Positions 22,850 through 34,984 of a stretch of DNA of 64,000 nt are shown here, piece after piece. This DNA is from Variovorax sp. Root473. Its GTDB lineage: Bacteria > Pseudomonadota > Gammaproteobacteria > Burkholderiales > Burkholderiaceae_C. Location of the stretch: NCBI RefSeq assembly GCF_001426505.1, contig NZ_LMEV01000020.1, positions 1-64,000 on the forward strand, written 5' to 3'. Position 1 is the first letter of the stretch. The number at the start of each line of letters is the position of its first letter. The translations under genes and the position numbers were made by a program. The notes beneath the pieces were generated by a model that had not been told where the DNA came from, ran no database searches, and worked only from the letters and a program-made list of their open reading frames with translations.

Positions 22850-24106
22850 ATGACGATGAAACCCGCGAGCGAATTCCCCTCGGCCGACGGCCTGTGGACC
22901 GGCCTGCGCCTGGCGCCCGGTGCGGCGCCCGGCGTCACGTTGGCGCCCGATGCCGACGCCGCCCTCGTGGTCGCGCAGGGCGCGGTCCGCTGGGTCGGTG
23001 CGCGCGCCGATCTGCCCGCCGAGTTCGCGGGGCTCGCGCCGCACGACGGCGGCGGCGCGCTCGTCACGCCCGGCCTCGTCGATTGCCACACGCACCTGGT
23101 CTACGGCGGCCAGCGCGCCAACGAGTTCGCGATGCGGCTCGCGGGTGCGACGTACGAAGAAGTGGCCAAGGCCGGCGGCGGCATCGTCTCGTCGGTGCGC
23201 GCCACGCGCGAAGCGGACGAGGACACGCTGTTCGCGCAGGCCGCGTCGCGTCTCGAACAATTGCTGGCCGATGGCGTCTGCGCCATCGAGATCAAGTCGG
23301 GCTACGGCCTGGCGCTCGAACACGAGCGCAAGCAGTTGCGCGTGGCGCGTCGCCTGGGCGAAGCCTACGGCGTGACCGTGCGCACCACTTTCCTCGGTGC
23401 GCATGCGCTGCCGCCGGAATATGCAGGTCGCAGCGCCGAGTACATCGACCTCGTCTGCCACGAGATGCTGCCCGCGCTCGCGGCCGAAGGGCTGGTCGAC
23501 GCGGTCGACGTGTTCTGCGAACGCATCGCCTTCTCGCTCGAGGAAACCGAGCAGGTCTTCCAGGCCGCCAAGGCGCTGGGCCTGCCGGTCAAGCTGCATG
23601 CCGAGCAGCTGTCGGACATGGGCGGCGCCGCGCTGGCCGCGCGCTACGGGGCGCTCTCGTGCGACCACATCGAGCACCTGTCGGCCGAGGGCATCGCGGC
23701 CATGCGCCAGTCGGGCACCGTGGCCGTGCTGCTGCCCGGCGCCTACTACACGCTGCGCGACACGCACCTGCCGCCCATCGACGCGCTGCGCGCCGCGGGC
23801 GTGCCGATGGCCGTGTCGACCGACCACAACCCCGGCACTTCGCCGACGCTGAGCCTGCTGCTGATGATCAACATGGCCTGCACGCTGTTCCGCCTCACCG
23901 TGCCCGAGGCGCTGGCCGGCGTCACCGTGCATGCCGCGCGCGCGCTGGGCCTGCAGGCCACGCACGGCGCGATCGCGCCCGGCATGCCCGCCAACTTCGT
24001 GCTCTGGAACCTGAACGATGCGGCCGAGCTGGCCTACTGGTTCGGCCAACAGCCGGTGCGCACCGTGGTGCGCCAGGGGCGCATCGCCATCGGAGCCACC
24101 GAATGA
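22850..24106 (+). CDS. hutI: Imidazolonepropionase
   Basis: Hydrolyses imidazolonepropionate to N-formimino-L-glutamate. It is a 418-residue amidohydrolase-fold metalloenzyme with the metal ligands in [11 protein letters not shown] and later KLHAEQLSD and [16 protein letters not shown] six bases before the ATG at 22850 supports that start over an ATG six bases later. The stop overlaps the hutF start (ATGA). Confidence 0.96.
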   Translation: MTMKPASEFPSADGLWTGLRLAPGAAPGVTLAPDADAALVVAQGAVRWVGARADLPAEFAGLAPHDGGGALVTPGLVDCHTHLVYGGQRANEFAMRLAGATYEEVAKAGGGIVSSVRATREADEDTLFAQAASRLEQLLADGVCAIEIKSGYGLALEHERKQLRVARRLGEAYGVTVRTTFLGAHALPPEYAGRSAEYIDLVCHEMLPALAAEGLVDAVDVFCERIAFSLEETEQVFQAAKALGLPVKLHAEQLSDMGGAALAARYGALSCDHIEHLSAEGIAAMRQSGTVAVLLPGAYYTLRDTHLPPIDALRAAGVPMAVSTDHNPGTSPTLSLLLMINMACTLFRLTVPEALAGVTVHAARALGLQATHGAIAPGMPANFVLWNLNDAAELAYWFGQQPVRTVVRQGRIAIGATE

Positions 24107-25563
24107 CACACACGCTTTTCGCAGCCGACGCGCTGCTGCCCGAAGGATGGACCAGGAACGTTCTGCTGACGTGGAACGACGCGGGCCAGCTCACGCAGGT
24201 GCAGGCCGGCGCACAACGCCCTGCCGATGCGCAAGCCGCCCAAGGTCCCGTGATCCCCGGCATGCCCAACCTGCATTCGCACGCCTTCCAGCGCGCCTTC
24301 GCGGGCCTGACCGAGCACCGTGCCGAACCAGAGAAAGCGACGGGCCGCCCCGAGCTTTCTCGCCCCCCTCGGGGGGAGGTGCCGACGTTGTCGGCGCCAG
24401 GGGGCGTTGCCGACAGTTTCTGGAGCTGGCGCACGCTGATGTACCGCTTTGCCGCGCGTCTCGGCCCGCAGCACATGGAAGCCATTGCGACCTGGCTGTA
24501 TGCCGAGATGCTCGAGGCGGGCTACACCAGCGTGTGCGAGTTCCAGTACGTGCACCACGACACCGACGGGCGCCCCTACACCGACGACGCGGCGCTGAGC
24601 CGCGCGCTGCTGCGCGCTGCGCAGGCCACCGGCATCGGCTTCACGCTGCTGCCGGTGCTCTACCAGACCAGCGGTTTCGGCGACCAGCCGCCCACCGAGG
24701 GGCAGCGCCGCTTCATCCGCTCGACCGAGTCGATGCTGCGCCTGCTCGAAACGCTCAAGCCCGACTGCGATGCGCAGGGCGCGCGCCTGGGCCTGGCGCC
24801 GCATTCGCTGCGCGCCGTGCCGCCCGACGCGCTGCACGAGGCGCTTGCCGGTCTCGATGCCATCGACCGCACGGCGCCGGTCCACATCCACATCGCCGAG
24901 CAGACCAAGGAAGTGGACGACTGCGTCGAATGGAGCGGCCTGCGCCCGGTCGAATGGCTGCTCGACCACGCGCGCGTCGATGCGCGCTGGTGCCTCGTGC
25001 ACGCCACGCACATGAACGACGCCGAATACGAATACGCCGCGCGCAGCGGCGCCGTCGCGGGCCTGTGCCCGACGACCGAGGCCAACCTGGGCGACGGCAT
25101 CTTCGACTTCGCGAAATGGCGCAGCCATGGCGGCGCCTGGGGCGTGGGCTCCGACAGCCACGCCAGCGTCAACGCGGCCGAGGAGCTGCTGATGCTCGAA
25201 TACAGCCAGCGCCTGGCCAAACGCCAGCGCAACGTCGGCGCCAGCGCGGCGCAGCCGCACGTGGCCACCGCGCTCACGCTCGAGGCCGTGCAGGGCGGCG
25301 CGCAGGCCTCGGCGCGCGCGGTGGGCGGACTCGCCGCGGGCCAGCAGGCCGACTTCGTCGTGCTCGATGCGGCGCATGTCGCGCTGCAGGGCCTGTCGGC
25401 ACCCGACATGCTTTCGGCCCATGTGTTCGCGAGCCACCGTACCTCGGCCGTCGATGCGGTCTGGGTGGCGGGCCGCGCGCGCGTCGCCGCTGGCCGCCAC
25501 GTGCTGCATGACGAGGCCGTGTCGGCCTTCGTGGCCGCGCGCACTCGACTCCTGCAGGACTGA
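24103..25563 (+). CDS. hutF: Formimidoylglutamate deiminase with in-frame repeat insertion
   Basis: Deiminates N-formimino-L-glutamate to N-formyl-L-glutamate, choosing the two-step HutF/HutG route. The amidohydrolase core is intact: [25 protein letters not shown] and GSDSHASVN supply the metal and active-site residues. The 486-residue length exceeds the usual roughly 450-455. About 27 extra residues (77-103) lie between [10 protein letters not shown] and DSFWSWR, where relatives join directly. Those codons are a GC-rich palindromic repeat (listed separately) that stays open and in frame. The insert falls in a surface loop just after the first metal motif, so activity may survive. Confidence 0.93.
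   Translation: MTHTLFAADALLPEGWTRNVLLTWNDAGQLTQVQAGAQRPADAQAAQGPVIPGMPNLHSHAFQRAFAGLTEHRAEPEKATGRPELSRPPRGEVPTLSAPGGVADSFWSWRTLMYRFAARLGPQHMEAIATWLYAEMLEAGYTSVCEFQYVHHDTDGRPYTDDAALSRALLRAAQATGIGFTLLPVLYQTSGFGDQPPTEGQRRFIRSTESMLRLLETLKPDCDAQGARLGLAPHSLRAVPPDALHEALAGLDAIDRTAPVHIHIAEQTKEVDDCVEWSGLRPVEWLLDHARVDARWCLVHATHMNDAEYEYAARSGAVAGLCPTTEANLGDGIFDFAKWRSHGGAWGVGSDSHASVNAAEELLMLEYSQRLAKRQRNVGASAAQPHVATALTLEAVQGGAQASARAVGGLAAGQQADFVVLDAAHVALQGLSAPDMLSAHVFASHRTSAVDAVWVAGRARVAAGRHVLHDEAVSAFVAARTRLLQD
24331..24411. repeat. REP-like palindromic element inside hutF
   Basis: Three nested inverted repeats lie in 81 bases: GAGAAAGC (24331-24338) with GCTTTCTC (24354-24361); CCCCCC (24363-24368) with GGGGGG (24371-24376); and GGTGCCGAC (24378-24386) with GTCGGCGCC (24390-24398). 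A GGGGGCG tail follows. Related elements with a C-run/G-run hairpin plus AGG lie between genes at 26450 and 40143. The length is a multiple of three, so the hutF frame is kept. Confidence 0.75.
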
Positions 25564-25573
25564 GAATTCACCC

Positions 25574-26392
25574 ATGCCCCTCTTCACCACCACCGAACCG
25601 GCGTTCCGCTTTCGCCAGGGCACGCGCCCGCTGCTGATTTCCATGCCGCACGTCGGCACGCACGTGCCGCCCGCGCTGGCCGCGCGCTTCACCGACGAGG
25701 CACGCCATGTGCCCGACACCGACTGGCACCTCGAACAGCTCTACGACTTTGCCGATGCACTCGGCGCCTCGGTGCTCGTGGCCACGCATTCGCGCTACGT
25801 GGTCGACCTGAACCGTCCGCCGGACGGTGCCAGCCTGTACCCGGGCCAGAGCGTCACCGGCCTGTGCCCGGTCGACACCTTCGACGACACGCCGGTCTAC
25901 GCGAACGCCGCCGAGCAGCCGTCCGACGCCGAGATCGCCGAACGCCGCGACGCCGTCTGGCGTCCTTACCACCAGCAGCTGCAGGCCGAGCTCGACCGCC
26001 TGACGTCCGCGCACGGCACCGTCGCGCTGTGGGACGCGCACTCGATCCGCTCGGTGCTGCCGCGCTTCTTCGAAGGCAAGCTGCCCGACCTGAACCTGGG
26101 CACCGCCGACGGCAAGAGCTGCGACCCCGTGCTGGCCGCCACGCTGCGCGGCATCGCCGAATCGGCGCCGGGCTACACCGGCGTGCTCAACGGCCGCTTC
26201 AAGGGCGGCCACATCACGCGCCAGTACGGCAACCCGGCCGGCGGCGTGCACGCGGTGCAGCTGGAGATGACCCAGTCGAGCTACATGCAGGAAGCGCTGC
26301 CCTTCGACTACCTGCCCGACGTGGCCGCGGGCGTGAAGCCGCACGTGCGCCGGATGCTGGAGGCGGTGCTGGCCTTCGTCGAGAGCCGTTGA
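25574..26392 (+). CDS. hutG: N-formylglutamate deformylase
   Basis: Hydrolyses N-formyl-L-glutamate to glutamate and formate, the last step of the pathway. The 272 residues show the N-formylglutamate amidohydrolase family segments MPHVGTHVPP, VVDLNRPPDG, WDAHSIRS and NGRFKGGHITRQYG, which hold the metal ligands. The ATG is ten bases after hutF. It ends the hut operon, and a GC-rich intergenic repeat follows. Confidence 0.95.
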   Translation: MPLFTTTEPAFRFRQGTRPLLISMPHVGTHVPPALAARFTDEARHVPDTDWHLEQLYDFADALGASVLVATHSRYVVDLNRPPDGASLYPGQSVTGLCPVDTFDDTPVYANAAEQPSDAEIAERRDAVWRPYHQQLQAELDRLTSAHGTVALWDAHSIRSVLPRFFEGKLPDLNLGTADGKSCDPVLAATLRGIAESAPGYTGVLNGRFKGGHITRQYGNPAGGVHAVQLEMTQSSYMQEALPFDYLPDVAAGVKPHVRRMLEAVLAFVESR

Positions 26393-26439
26393 GCCGGCCG
26401 CTTTCGCGTTCAGGTGGAACGCCATCGATCCGGCTTTGC

Positions 26440-26515
26440 CGGTCGATCGGCGTTGCCCCCGGTAGGGGGGAGGAGAAGCGGACACGAAGTGCCGCGGAGC
26501 CTGGGGGCGAGCGAG
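26440..26515. repeat. Intergenic REP-like element between hutG and metH
   Basis: CCCCC-GGTA-GGGGG at 26456-26469 forms a hairpin, then GGAGG, a variable middle and CCTGGGGGCG. This is the order seen inside hutF. It is preceded by a separate small stem from GATCCGGC and GCCGGTC. It fills most of the 134-base gap, and the ribosome site of the next gene comes right after it. Confidence 0.6.
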
Positions 26516-26526
26516 AATAGGGGGCT

Positions 26527-27573
26527 ATGAAGCCTCTTGTCTACACCCGCGGCCAGGCCCTGCCTGGCATCCTCGCCCAGCGCATTGCCATCCTCGACGG
26601 CGCGATGGGCACGATGATCCAGCGCTTCAAGCTCACCGAAGAGCAGTACCGCGGCGAGCGATTCAAGGATTTCGAGCGCGACGTGAAGGGCAACAACGAG
26701 CTGCTCTCGCTCACGCGCCCCGACGTCATCACCGACATCCACGAGGCCTACCTCGCGGCCGGCGCCGACCTCATCGAGACCAACACCTTCGGCGCCACCA
26801 CCATCGCGCAGGAGGACTACAAGATGGCCCACCTGGCGCGCGAGATGAACCTCGAATCGGCCAGGCTGGCGCGCGCGGCCTGCGACAAGTACAGCACGCC
26901 GGACAAGCCGCGCTTCGTGGCCGGCGCCCTCGGCCCGACGCCCAAGACCGCCAGCATCAGCCCCGACGTGAACGACCCGGGCGCACGCAATGTCGATTTC
27001 GAATCGCTGCGCGCGGCGTACTACGAGCAGACCGAAGCGCTCGTGGAAGGCGGCGCCGACGTGATCCTGGTCGAAACCATCTTCGACACGCTCAACGCCA
27101 AGGCCGCGCTGTTCGCGGTGGACGAGTATTTCGACAACAGCGGGCAGCGCCTGCCGCTGATCATCAGCGGCACGGTGACCGACGCCTCGGGCCGCATCCT
27201 CAGCGGCCAGACCGTCACCGCCTTCTGGCACAGCGTGCGCCATGCGCAGCCGCTGGCCATCGGCCTGAACTGCGCGCTGGGCGCGACGCTGATGCGCCCC
27301 TACATCCAGGAGCTGGCGCGCGTGGCGGGCGACACCTACATCAGCTGCTACCCGAACGCCGGCCTGCCCAATCCGATGAGCGACACGGGCTTCGACGAGA
27401 CGCCCGACGTCACCTCGCGCCTGCTGCACGAGTTCGCGGCCGAGGGGCTGGTGAACATCGTGGGCGGCTGCTGCGGCACCACGCCGGACCACATCGCGGC
27501 GATCGGCGCGGCGGTGGCGCCTGCCAAGGGGCGCCTGTTGAACACAAACGGCTTCTACAAGGAAGCTGCCTGA
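26527..27573 (+). CDS. metH: Methionine synthase, homocysteine-binding half
   Basis: A 348-residue homocysteine S-methyltransferase (Pfam S-methyl_trans) domain, equal to the N-terminal module of cobalamin-dependent MetH. Zinc ligands are Cys249 in GLNCALGA and Cys315-Cys316 in [11 protein letters not shown]. It lacks the folate, B12 and reactivation modules, which are encoded separately at 32122-34884; the two products should work together. AGGGGG precedes the ATG. Unlike the second half, no riboswitch is visible upstream. Confidence 0.93.
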   Translation: MKPLVYTRGQALPGILAQRIAILDGAMGTMIQRFKLTEEQYRGERFKDFERDVKGNNELLSLTRPDVITDIHEAYLAAGADLIETNTFGATTIAQEDYKMAHLAREMNLESARLARAACDKYSTPDKPRFVAGALGPTPKTASISPDVNDPGARNVDFESLRAAYYEQTEALVEGGADVILVETIFDTLNAKAALFAVDEYFDNSGQRLPLIISGTVTDASGRILSGQTVTAFWHSVRHAQPLAIGLNCALGATLMRPYIQELARVAGDTYISCYPNAGLPNPMSDTGFDETPDVTSRLLHEFAAEGLVNIVGGCCGTTPDHIAAIGAAVAPAKGRLLNTNGFYKEAA

Positions 27574-27651
27574 AGCCAGGCGCCGTGCGCGCCTTCGGCT
27601 GATTGACGGCTCCCCGCCCCGCGCCTACGCTGGCGCGCACAGGAGCCTCCC

Positions 27652-28419
27652 ATGAACGCCACATCCTTCTTGCGCCGCGCTGCCTTGGGCGCGCTCGTCT
27701 TGCTGCTGCCGCTTGCGGCGGCGGCGCAGCAGGCCTTCACGCGCGGCGCGGTCAACCTGCGCGCCGGGCCCTCGGGCGACTACCCGCTGGTGGCACGGCT
27801 CGGGCCGGGGCAGCCGGTCGACGTGGTCGGCTGTACCAGCGGCTACGGCTGGTGCGACGTGGTGCTGCCTGACGGCGGGCGCGGCTGGGTCTGGTCGAGG
27901 AACCTCGACTACGCCTACCAGCAGCAGCGCGTGCCGCTGGCCACCTACGGCGCGGTCATCGGCGTGCCCATCGTGAGCTTCGTGATTGGCAGCTACTGGG
28001 CCGACTACTACCGCGACCGCCCCTGGTACGGCGACCGGCGCTGGTGGGGCCAGCGGCCACCGCCGCCGATCGCGGGCTGGCGCCCGCCGCCGCCTGTGCG
28101 CCCGGCCTGGCAGCCGCGGCCCTGGCCGCCGGGGCAGGGCGTGCGACCGCCGCACGGGCCCGGCGTCCGGCCACCGCATGGCCCGGGCGTTCGCCCGCCC
28201 GGTGGGCCGGGTTACCGGCCGCCCGTCGACCCCGGTTTCCGTCCACCGCGGCCACAGCCGGGCTTCCGGCCCGGACCGCCGCCGGGCGTGTCGCATCCGC
28301 ATCCGGGCGGGGGCCGGCCCGGTGGGGGCGGTGGTGGTGGAGGCGGGCGTCCGCACGGCGGGGGTGGTGGTGGTGGCGGGCACGGCGGCGGAGGTGGACA
28401 CGGCCACGGCCGGTCCTGA
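27652..28419 (+). CDS. Secreted SH3-domain protein with Pro/Gly/His-rich tail
   Basis: A 255-residue protein with a signal peptide cleaved near AAAQQ. A bacterial SH3 domain follows (about 25-85; GAVNLRAGPSGDYPLVARLG, GRGWVWSRNL), then one hydrophobic segment (about 98-115). The tail is low-complexity: a proline-rich part with near-repeats of GPGVRPPH, then glycine runs with histidines. The SH3 part suggests a cell-wall or protein contact; the tail could bind metal. AGGAGCC precedes the ATG. No specific function is known to me. Confidence 0.8.
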   Translation: MNATSFLRRAALGALVLLLPLAAAAQQAFTRGAVNLRAGPSGDYPLVARLGPGQPVDVVGCTSGYGWCDVVLPDGGRGWVWSRNLDYAYQQQRVPLATYGAVIGVPIVSFVIGSYWADYYRDRPWYGDRRWWGQRPPPPIAGWRPPPPVRPAWQPRPWPPGQGVRPPHGPGVRPPHGPGVRPPGGPGYRPPVDPGFRPPRPQPGFRPGPPPGVSHPHPGGGRPGGGGGGGGGRPHGGGGGGGGHGGGGGHGHGRS

Positions 28420-28425
28420 GCAGGG

Positions 28426-29346
28426 TCAGACGGTCGGCGTCTCGATGCCGGCGGCCGCCTGCCGGTCGCGCGCGATCAGCGCCACGAAGCGCTGCGCGCC
28501 CAGGCCCAACGGCCGTTCGCGCGACCACACCACATCCACCCACAGGTCAAGCCCGTTGCTGAGGTTCTCGAACGGAATCTCGACCAGCGCGCCGGCCGCC
28601 ACATGCGGCCGCGCGAAGTTGCGCGGCAGCCAGCCCCAGCCCAGCCCGGCAGTGATCAGGCTCAGCGCGGCCAGCGCGTTGTCGGTGCGCCAGACATGCC
28701 GCGCGAACACGAAGCGCGGGTCGCTGGTGCCCAGGTCGCGCCCGGCGACCACGATCTGCCGCGTGTTGGTGAGGTGCTCCTCGCGCAGGCGCTCGCCGGC
28801 CGCGGCGCGCAACACCGGGTGGTCGGGCGCCATCACCGCGACCATGGTGTCGCTGCCGACCTCCTGGAAGCCCTCCCGGCCGTCAAGGCTGGGGCGCTCG
28901 AACACCAGCGCCAGCTGGGCCCGGCCGCTGTGCAACAGCGCCAATGCATCGGCCTGCGGCGCGGCCAGCACCTCGACCTGCAGCAGCGGGTAGTCGTCGG
29001 CCAGCGCAGCCAGCGGCCCGCTCCACGGCGCGGCCAGCAGCTCGGGCGCGATGGCCAGCGTGAGCCGGTCTTCCAGTCCCTGCGTGAGCGCCAGCGCCTG
29101 CACCTGCAGCTGCCGCAGCTGGGCCGCGAGCAGTCGCGCCTGCGGTTCGAGCGAGCGCGCGGCAGCGGTGGGCTGGGGCTCGCGGCCGCTGCGGTCGAAC
29201 AGCGGCAGCGCCAGTTCGGCCTCGAGGTTGGCGATGGCCATGCTCACGGCCGACGGCACCTTGCGCAGCGCCCGGGCGGCGGCTGAAAAGGAGCCGTGAT
29301 CGATCACGGCCAGGAAGACCTCGACGTTGTCGCTGGAGAAAGCCAT
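28426..29346 (-). CDS. LysR family transcriptional regulator
   Basis: A 306-residue regulator with the N-terminal helix-turn-helix (about 1-60; SFSAAARALRKVPSAVSMAIANLEAEL) and a LysR substrate-binding domain. It is transcribed divergently from a PACE efflux gene across a 110-base AT-rich gap. Acinetobacter AceR/AceI has the same regulator/transporter arrangement, so control of the efflux gene is likely. Confidence 0.9.
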   Translation of the reverse strand: MAFSSDNVEVFLAVIDHGSFSAAARALRKVPSAVSMAIANLEAELALPLFDRSGREPQPTAAARSLEPQARLLAAQLRQLQVQALALTQGLEDRLTLAIAPELLAAPWSGPLAALADDYPLLQVEVLAAPQADALALLHSGRAQLALVFERPSLDGREGFQEVGSDTMVAVMAPDHPVLRAAAGERLREEHLTNTRQIVVAGRDLGTSDPRFVFARHVWRTDNALAALSLITAGLGWGWLPRNFARPHVAAGALVEIPFENLSNGLDLWVDVVWSRERPLGLGAQRFVALIARDRQAAAGIETPTV

Positions 29347-29378
29347 GGCGTGCCCGATCTGTCCGATCTATCAATAAA

Positions 29379-29407
29379 ACTGAAATAAGTTAACTTTTTA
29401 TATCAGT
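29379..29407. promoter_or_regulatory. Candidate LysR operator between regulator and PACE gene
   Basis: The palindrome AAGTTAACTT (29387-29396) sits inside outer arms ACTGA (29379-29383) and TCAGT (29403-29407). The stretch is markedly AT-rich for this genome. It is centrally placed in the divergent gap, where LysR-type regulators usually bind. Confidence 0.45.
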
Positions 29408-29456
29408 AAAACACAAATAAAGTCCACCCATCGCAGTCAAACACACAGAGAAATTC

Positions 29457-29894
29457 ATGCAGGGCATTCAGCGCCGGATCGTTTACATCTCCCTCTACGA
29501 GGGCATCGCCATCGTGGCGGCCAGCGCCGGCCTGGCCCTGATGTCGGACGCGGGGCTGGGCCACTCGGGCCTGCTGGCCGTGGGTGCCTCGGTCATCGCC
29601 GTGATCTGGAACCTGACGTTCAACGCCCTGTTCGAGCGCTGGGAATCGCGCCAGGCGGTGCGCGGGCGCAGCCTGAAGCGCCGCATCGCCCACGCCATCG
29701 GCTTCGAAGGCGGCCTGATCGCGTTCCTGGTGCCGATGCTGGCCTGGGGCCTGGGCGTGTCGCTCTGGCAGGCGCTGGTGATGGACCTGGGCCTGGTGGT
29801 GTTCTTCCTGGTCTACACCTTCGCCTTCAACTGGGCCTTCGATCGCGTGTTCGGCCTGCCGGCTTCGGCGATGGGGGAAGCGCAGCCTGCGTAA
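29457..29894 (+). CDS. PACE family multidrug/biocide efflux transporter
   Basis: A 145-residue inner-membrane protein with four helices, made of two tandem bacterial transmembrane pair domains. Glu15 in TM1 (ISLYEG) matches the proton-coupling glutamate of AceI. The second helix has VIWNLTFNALFERWE, and the second repeat has FEGG and YTFAFNWAFDRVF. The family exports chlorhexidine and related compounds or short diamines; the substrate here is unknown. The divergent LysR gene is the probable regulator. Confidence 0.92.
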   Translation: MQGIQRRIVYISLYEGIAIVAASAGLALMSDAGLGHSGLLAVGASVIAVIWNLTFNALFERWESRQAVRGRSLKRRIAHAIGFEGGLIAFLVPMLAWGLGVSLWQALVMDLGLVVFFLVYTFAFNWAFDRVFGLPASAMGEAQPA

Positions 29895-29911
29895 GGCGGC
29901 ATCGATCCGGC

Positions 29912-30823
29912 TTATTTCGCCGGCCTTGGCGCGGCGGCCGAGCGCATCGCCAGGGCCCCGCTCAGGCGCAAGCGCTCGTTCTCGTTGAAGAGCGTCTCGC
30001 GCAGCACGGCCCGCTCGGCCTCGGGCGCGTTGGCATAGCGGTCGAGCCGGGCGTTCCACTCCTGCGTTTCCTGGTCGAGCGTGGCCAGGCCGCGCGCCAC
30101 CTCGTAGCCGTAGGCCTCGCTGCGCGCGGCAAAGCGCTCCTGGGGGCTCGCGCCGCGCGTCTGCAGCGCCTCGGTCTGGCGCATCACGTCGAGATGGGCC
30201 ACCGCGTCCTTGCGCACCTCGCGCTGGGCAGGCGACAGCCAGGCCTGCTCGCTCTGCGCCAGCGCCGCCGCGCGCTGCTCGGGCGTGAGGTCGGGGTTGG
30301 ACAGCAGCTCCATCTTCTCGGCCATGAACTGGTCCTGCCGGATCTGGTCGCCGAACAGGCCTTCGATTTCCTCGGGCGCGAAGTACTGGCGGCGCACGGC
30401 CTCGCGCGCTTCCAGGCTGCGGCGCAGGAAGGCCGGGTCGCCGGGCGCGGGCGGCTGCAGCGTGCGCAGGGTTTCCTGCATGTCGACGTAGCGCTCCAGC
30501 AGGCCCAGCGCACGCACGCGCCAGTCTTCGCGCAGGTGTTTGGCGAGCAGGGCGGGCGCGCGGGCCATGAGCGTGGCCTTGCTGTCGGCCTGCGCTTCGG
30601 CGAGCACCTGGTCGAAGAGGGTGATGAGGCCGCTGGTGAGCAGGGCGTCCGGGGCGGCGGCGGCTGGTTGCGCGGGACGGGGCGTGGTGGGCGCTGCGAC
30701 CGCCGCCGTGGCGCGGGGCGCGGCGGCCCGTGGCGCTTCGACCGCCTCGGGGCCGAGCGCCAGCCAGCCGGTTCCCGCGGCCACCAGCGCGACCGCGCCG
30801 ATGGTCAAGGCCACGCCGCGCAT
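29912..30823 (-). CDS. lifO: Lipase secretion chaperone (foldase)
   Basis: A 303-residue steric chaperone, anchored in the inner membrane by an N-terminal helix (about 5-22), with an Ala/Pro-rich linker and a long helical periplasmic domain. DALLTSGLITLFDQVLAEAQ aligns with the family region around the conserved RxxFDY motif but lacks the exact arginine and tyrosine. The gene lies 11 bases downstream of the lipase gene on the same strand, the standard lipase/foldase operon. The start is the ATG at 30823. Confidence 0.85.
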   Translation of the reverse strand: MRGVALTIGAVALVAAGTGWLALGPEAVEAPRAAAPRATAAVAAPTTPRPAQPAAAAPDALLTSGLITLFDQVLAEAQADSKATLMARAPALLAKHLREDWRVRALGLLERYVDMQETLRTLQPPAPGDPAFLRRSLEAREAVRRQYFAPEEIEGLFGDQIRQDQFMAEKMELLSNPDLTPEQRAAALAQSEQAWLSPAQREVRKDAVAHLDVMRQTEALQTRGASPQERFAARSEAYGYEVARGLATLDQETQEWNARLDRYANAPEAERAVLRETLFNENERLRLSGALAMRSAAAPRPAK

Positions 30824-30834
30824 GGACCGCGTCC

Positions 30835-31890
30835 TCAGAGTCCCGCGCTCTTGAGTCGGGCAGCCTGTTCCCTGAACAGCGCTGGCGGCTTCTTCTCGTA
30901 GTACGGGAACTGGCTGCCGTAGGTGTTGCCGAAGGCCTGGTTCACCTCGTCGAGGTGGTTCTGGCGGTAGTCGCCCAGGTGCGTGCCCAGTCGCGTGGTG
31001 CAGACCGCGAGCAGGCCGTCGTTGGCCTCGCCGAAGAAGAACAGGCTGCCCAGCGTCGAGAGCGCCGTGTCGCTCGGGTCGAAGAGGTTGAAGCTGGTCG
31101 ATACGCCCGACCACGAGTAGTAGCGCACGTTGTTGACGACGGCCGGGCCGCTCTTCACGTCGCACGACGAGCCCGCGGCGGGGCGCCCCTGCGGGAACCT
31201 GGCGTCGAAGGCCGCGCCGCCCGCCGTCGTGAGCGAGGCCAGTGCGTTCAGCGGCACCTCGGGCAGCTGGCTCGGGTCCTTGCCCGAGAGGAAACCGATC
31301 ATTCCCGTCAGCAGCCCGACCGCCTTCACCACCAGCGTCTGGGCGATGCCGCCTTCGGGCAGTCTGGCCAGCAGGTCGGCCACCTTCGAGCCACCGTTGG
31401 CGCCACCCACCGACGTGACCGACGCCACCATGTCGGGCGCCACCGCCGCCACGTAGCGCACCGTGGGCGAGCCCTGCGAATGGCCGATGAGGTTGAACTT
31501 GAGCGTGGGGTTCTGCTCGAGCGCGCGGATGGTCTTGAGCTCCTGCAGCAGCTGCTCGCCGCGGATCTCGGAGGTGTTGGTGCCCGACACCTGCGCCACG
31601 TACACCTTGGCGCCCGCGCCGGCCAGCTGGCCGGGGATGTCGTAGAAATAGTCGACGCCCAGCAGGTTGTCGAAGCCCAGCAGGCCGTGGACCAGCACGA
31701 TCGGGTACTTGGTCTTCGCCATGTCGGAGGTGACGAAGGCCTCGACGCGCGTGGCCGTGCCGCTGGCCGCGGCACGGGCCGGTGCCGCGAGAACCGTGAG
31801 GGCCGCGGCGGCCAGGAGACCGCAGCCCAGGGCCACGGCGCGCATCGGGGTGGCTGCATGCTGCAACCGGGCAATCGACTTCCTGACCAT
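30835..31890 (-). CDS. Secreted triacylglycerol lipase (family I)
   Basis: A 351-residue alpha/beta hydrolase. The signal peptide ends near APARAAA. The oxyanion-hole segment is VLVHGLLGF, the nucleophile Ser138 is in GHSQG, and a C-terminal aspartate/histidine region (NDGLLAV...LGTHLGDYRQNHLDEVNQ) completes the triad and calcium site. Two cysteines could form the family disulfide. GAGGGAG supports the ATG at 31890 over longer in-frame starts. With its foldase it is expected to fold in the periplasm and leave through type II secretion. Confidence 0.92.
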   Translation of the reverse strand: MVRKSIARLQHAATPMRAVALGCGLLAAAALTVLAAPARAAASGTATRVEAFVTSDMAKTKYPIVLVHGLLGFDNLLGVDYFYDIPGQLAGAGAKVYVAQVSGTNTSEIRGEQLLQELKTIRALEQNPTLKFNLIGHSQGSPTVRYVAAVAPDMVASVTSVGGANGGSKVADLLARLPEGGIAQTLVVKAVGLLTGMIGFLSGKDPSQLPEVPLNALASLTTAGGAAFDARFPQGRPAAGSSCDVKSGPAVVNNVRYYSWSGVSTSFNLFDPSDTALSTLGSLFFFGEANDGLLAVCTTRLGTHLGDYRQNHLDEVNQAFGNTYGSQFPYYEKKPPALFREQAARLKSAGL

Positions 31891-31921
31891 CTGGCGCTCT
31901 CCCTCACGTCTGGTTAAAAAC

Positions 31922-31933
31922 ACGAACGTTCGT
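31922..31933. promoter_or_regulatory. Palindrome upstream of the lipase gene
   Basis: ACGAACGTTCGT is a perfect 12-base palindrome, about 32 bases upstream of the lipase ATG. TetR-family repressors of fatty-acid genes bind GAAC/GTTC sites of this kind. The regulator is not identified, and the site could also serve the divergent metH side. Confidence 0.4.
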
Positions 31934-32022
31934 TCGGAAACGGTGGGCGCATTCTGTTGACGCATGCAGGAATGAAAACTGGGGTTTTCCCAGGGCGCCA
32001 TCGAATCGACCTAAAATGCGCG

Positions 32023-32094
32023 ACTTCCCAAGGAGCGTTGCAGCGGTTCGCCACAGAGGCGAATCGTCAGGCTTGGGGCGACAACGACGCTCGC
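32023..32094 (+). promoter_or_regulatory. S-adenosylhomocysteine (SAH) riboswitch
   Basis: The expected architecture can be traced base by base. CCCAAG (32027-32032) pairs with CTTGGG (32072-32077). The internal hairpin 32044-32052/32058-32066 has nine pairs around ACAGA. GAGCG (32033-32037) pairs with CGCTC (32088-32092) as the long-range pseudoknot. The conserved AGGAGCG, TGC, CAGGCT and AACGACGCTC elements match the family consensus as I know it. It ends 27 bases before the second metH gene. SAH riboswitches turn on SAH-recycling genes when SAH builds up. Confidence 0.9.
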
Positions 32095-32121
32095 CTGTTC
32101 GACTCTTCCGCAGGTGAGGCC

Positions 32122-34884
<2,763 letters not shown>

Positions 34885-34984
34885 ACCTGCCGGCCGGTCG
34901 GCGCGACCGGAGTGACCGGCCACGGGAGTTGATATTCAGAAGCTGATCTTTGCCGCCGCGCACTACACCCAGTTCGCGATCTTC

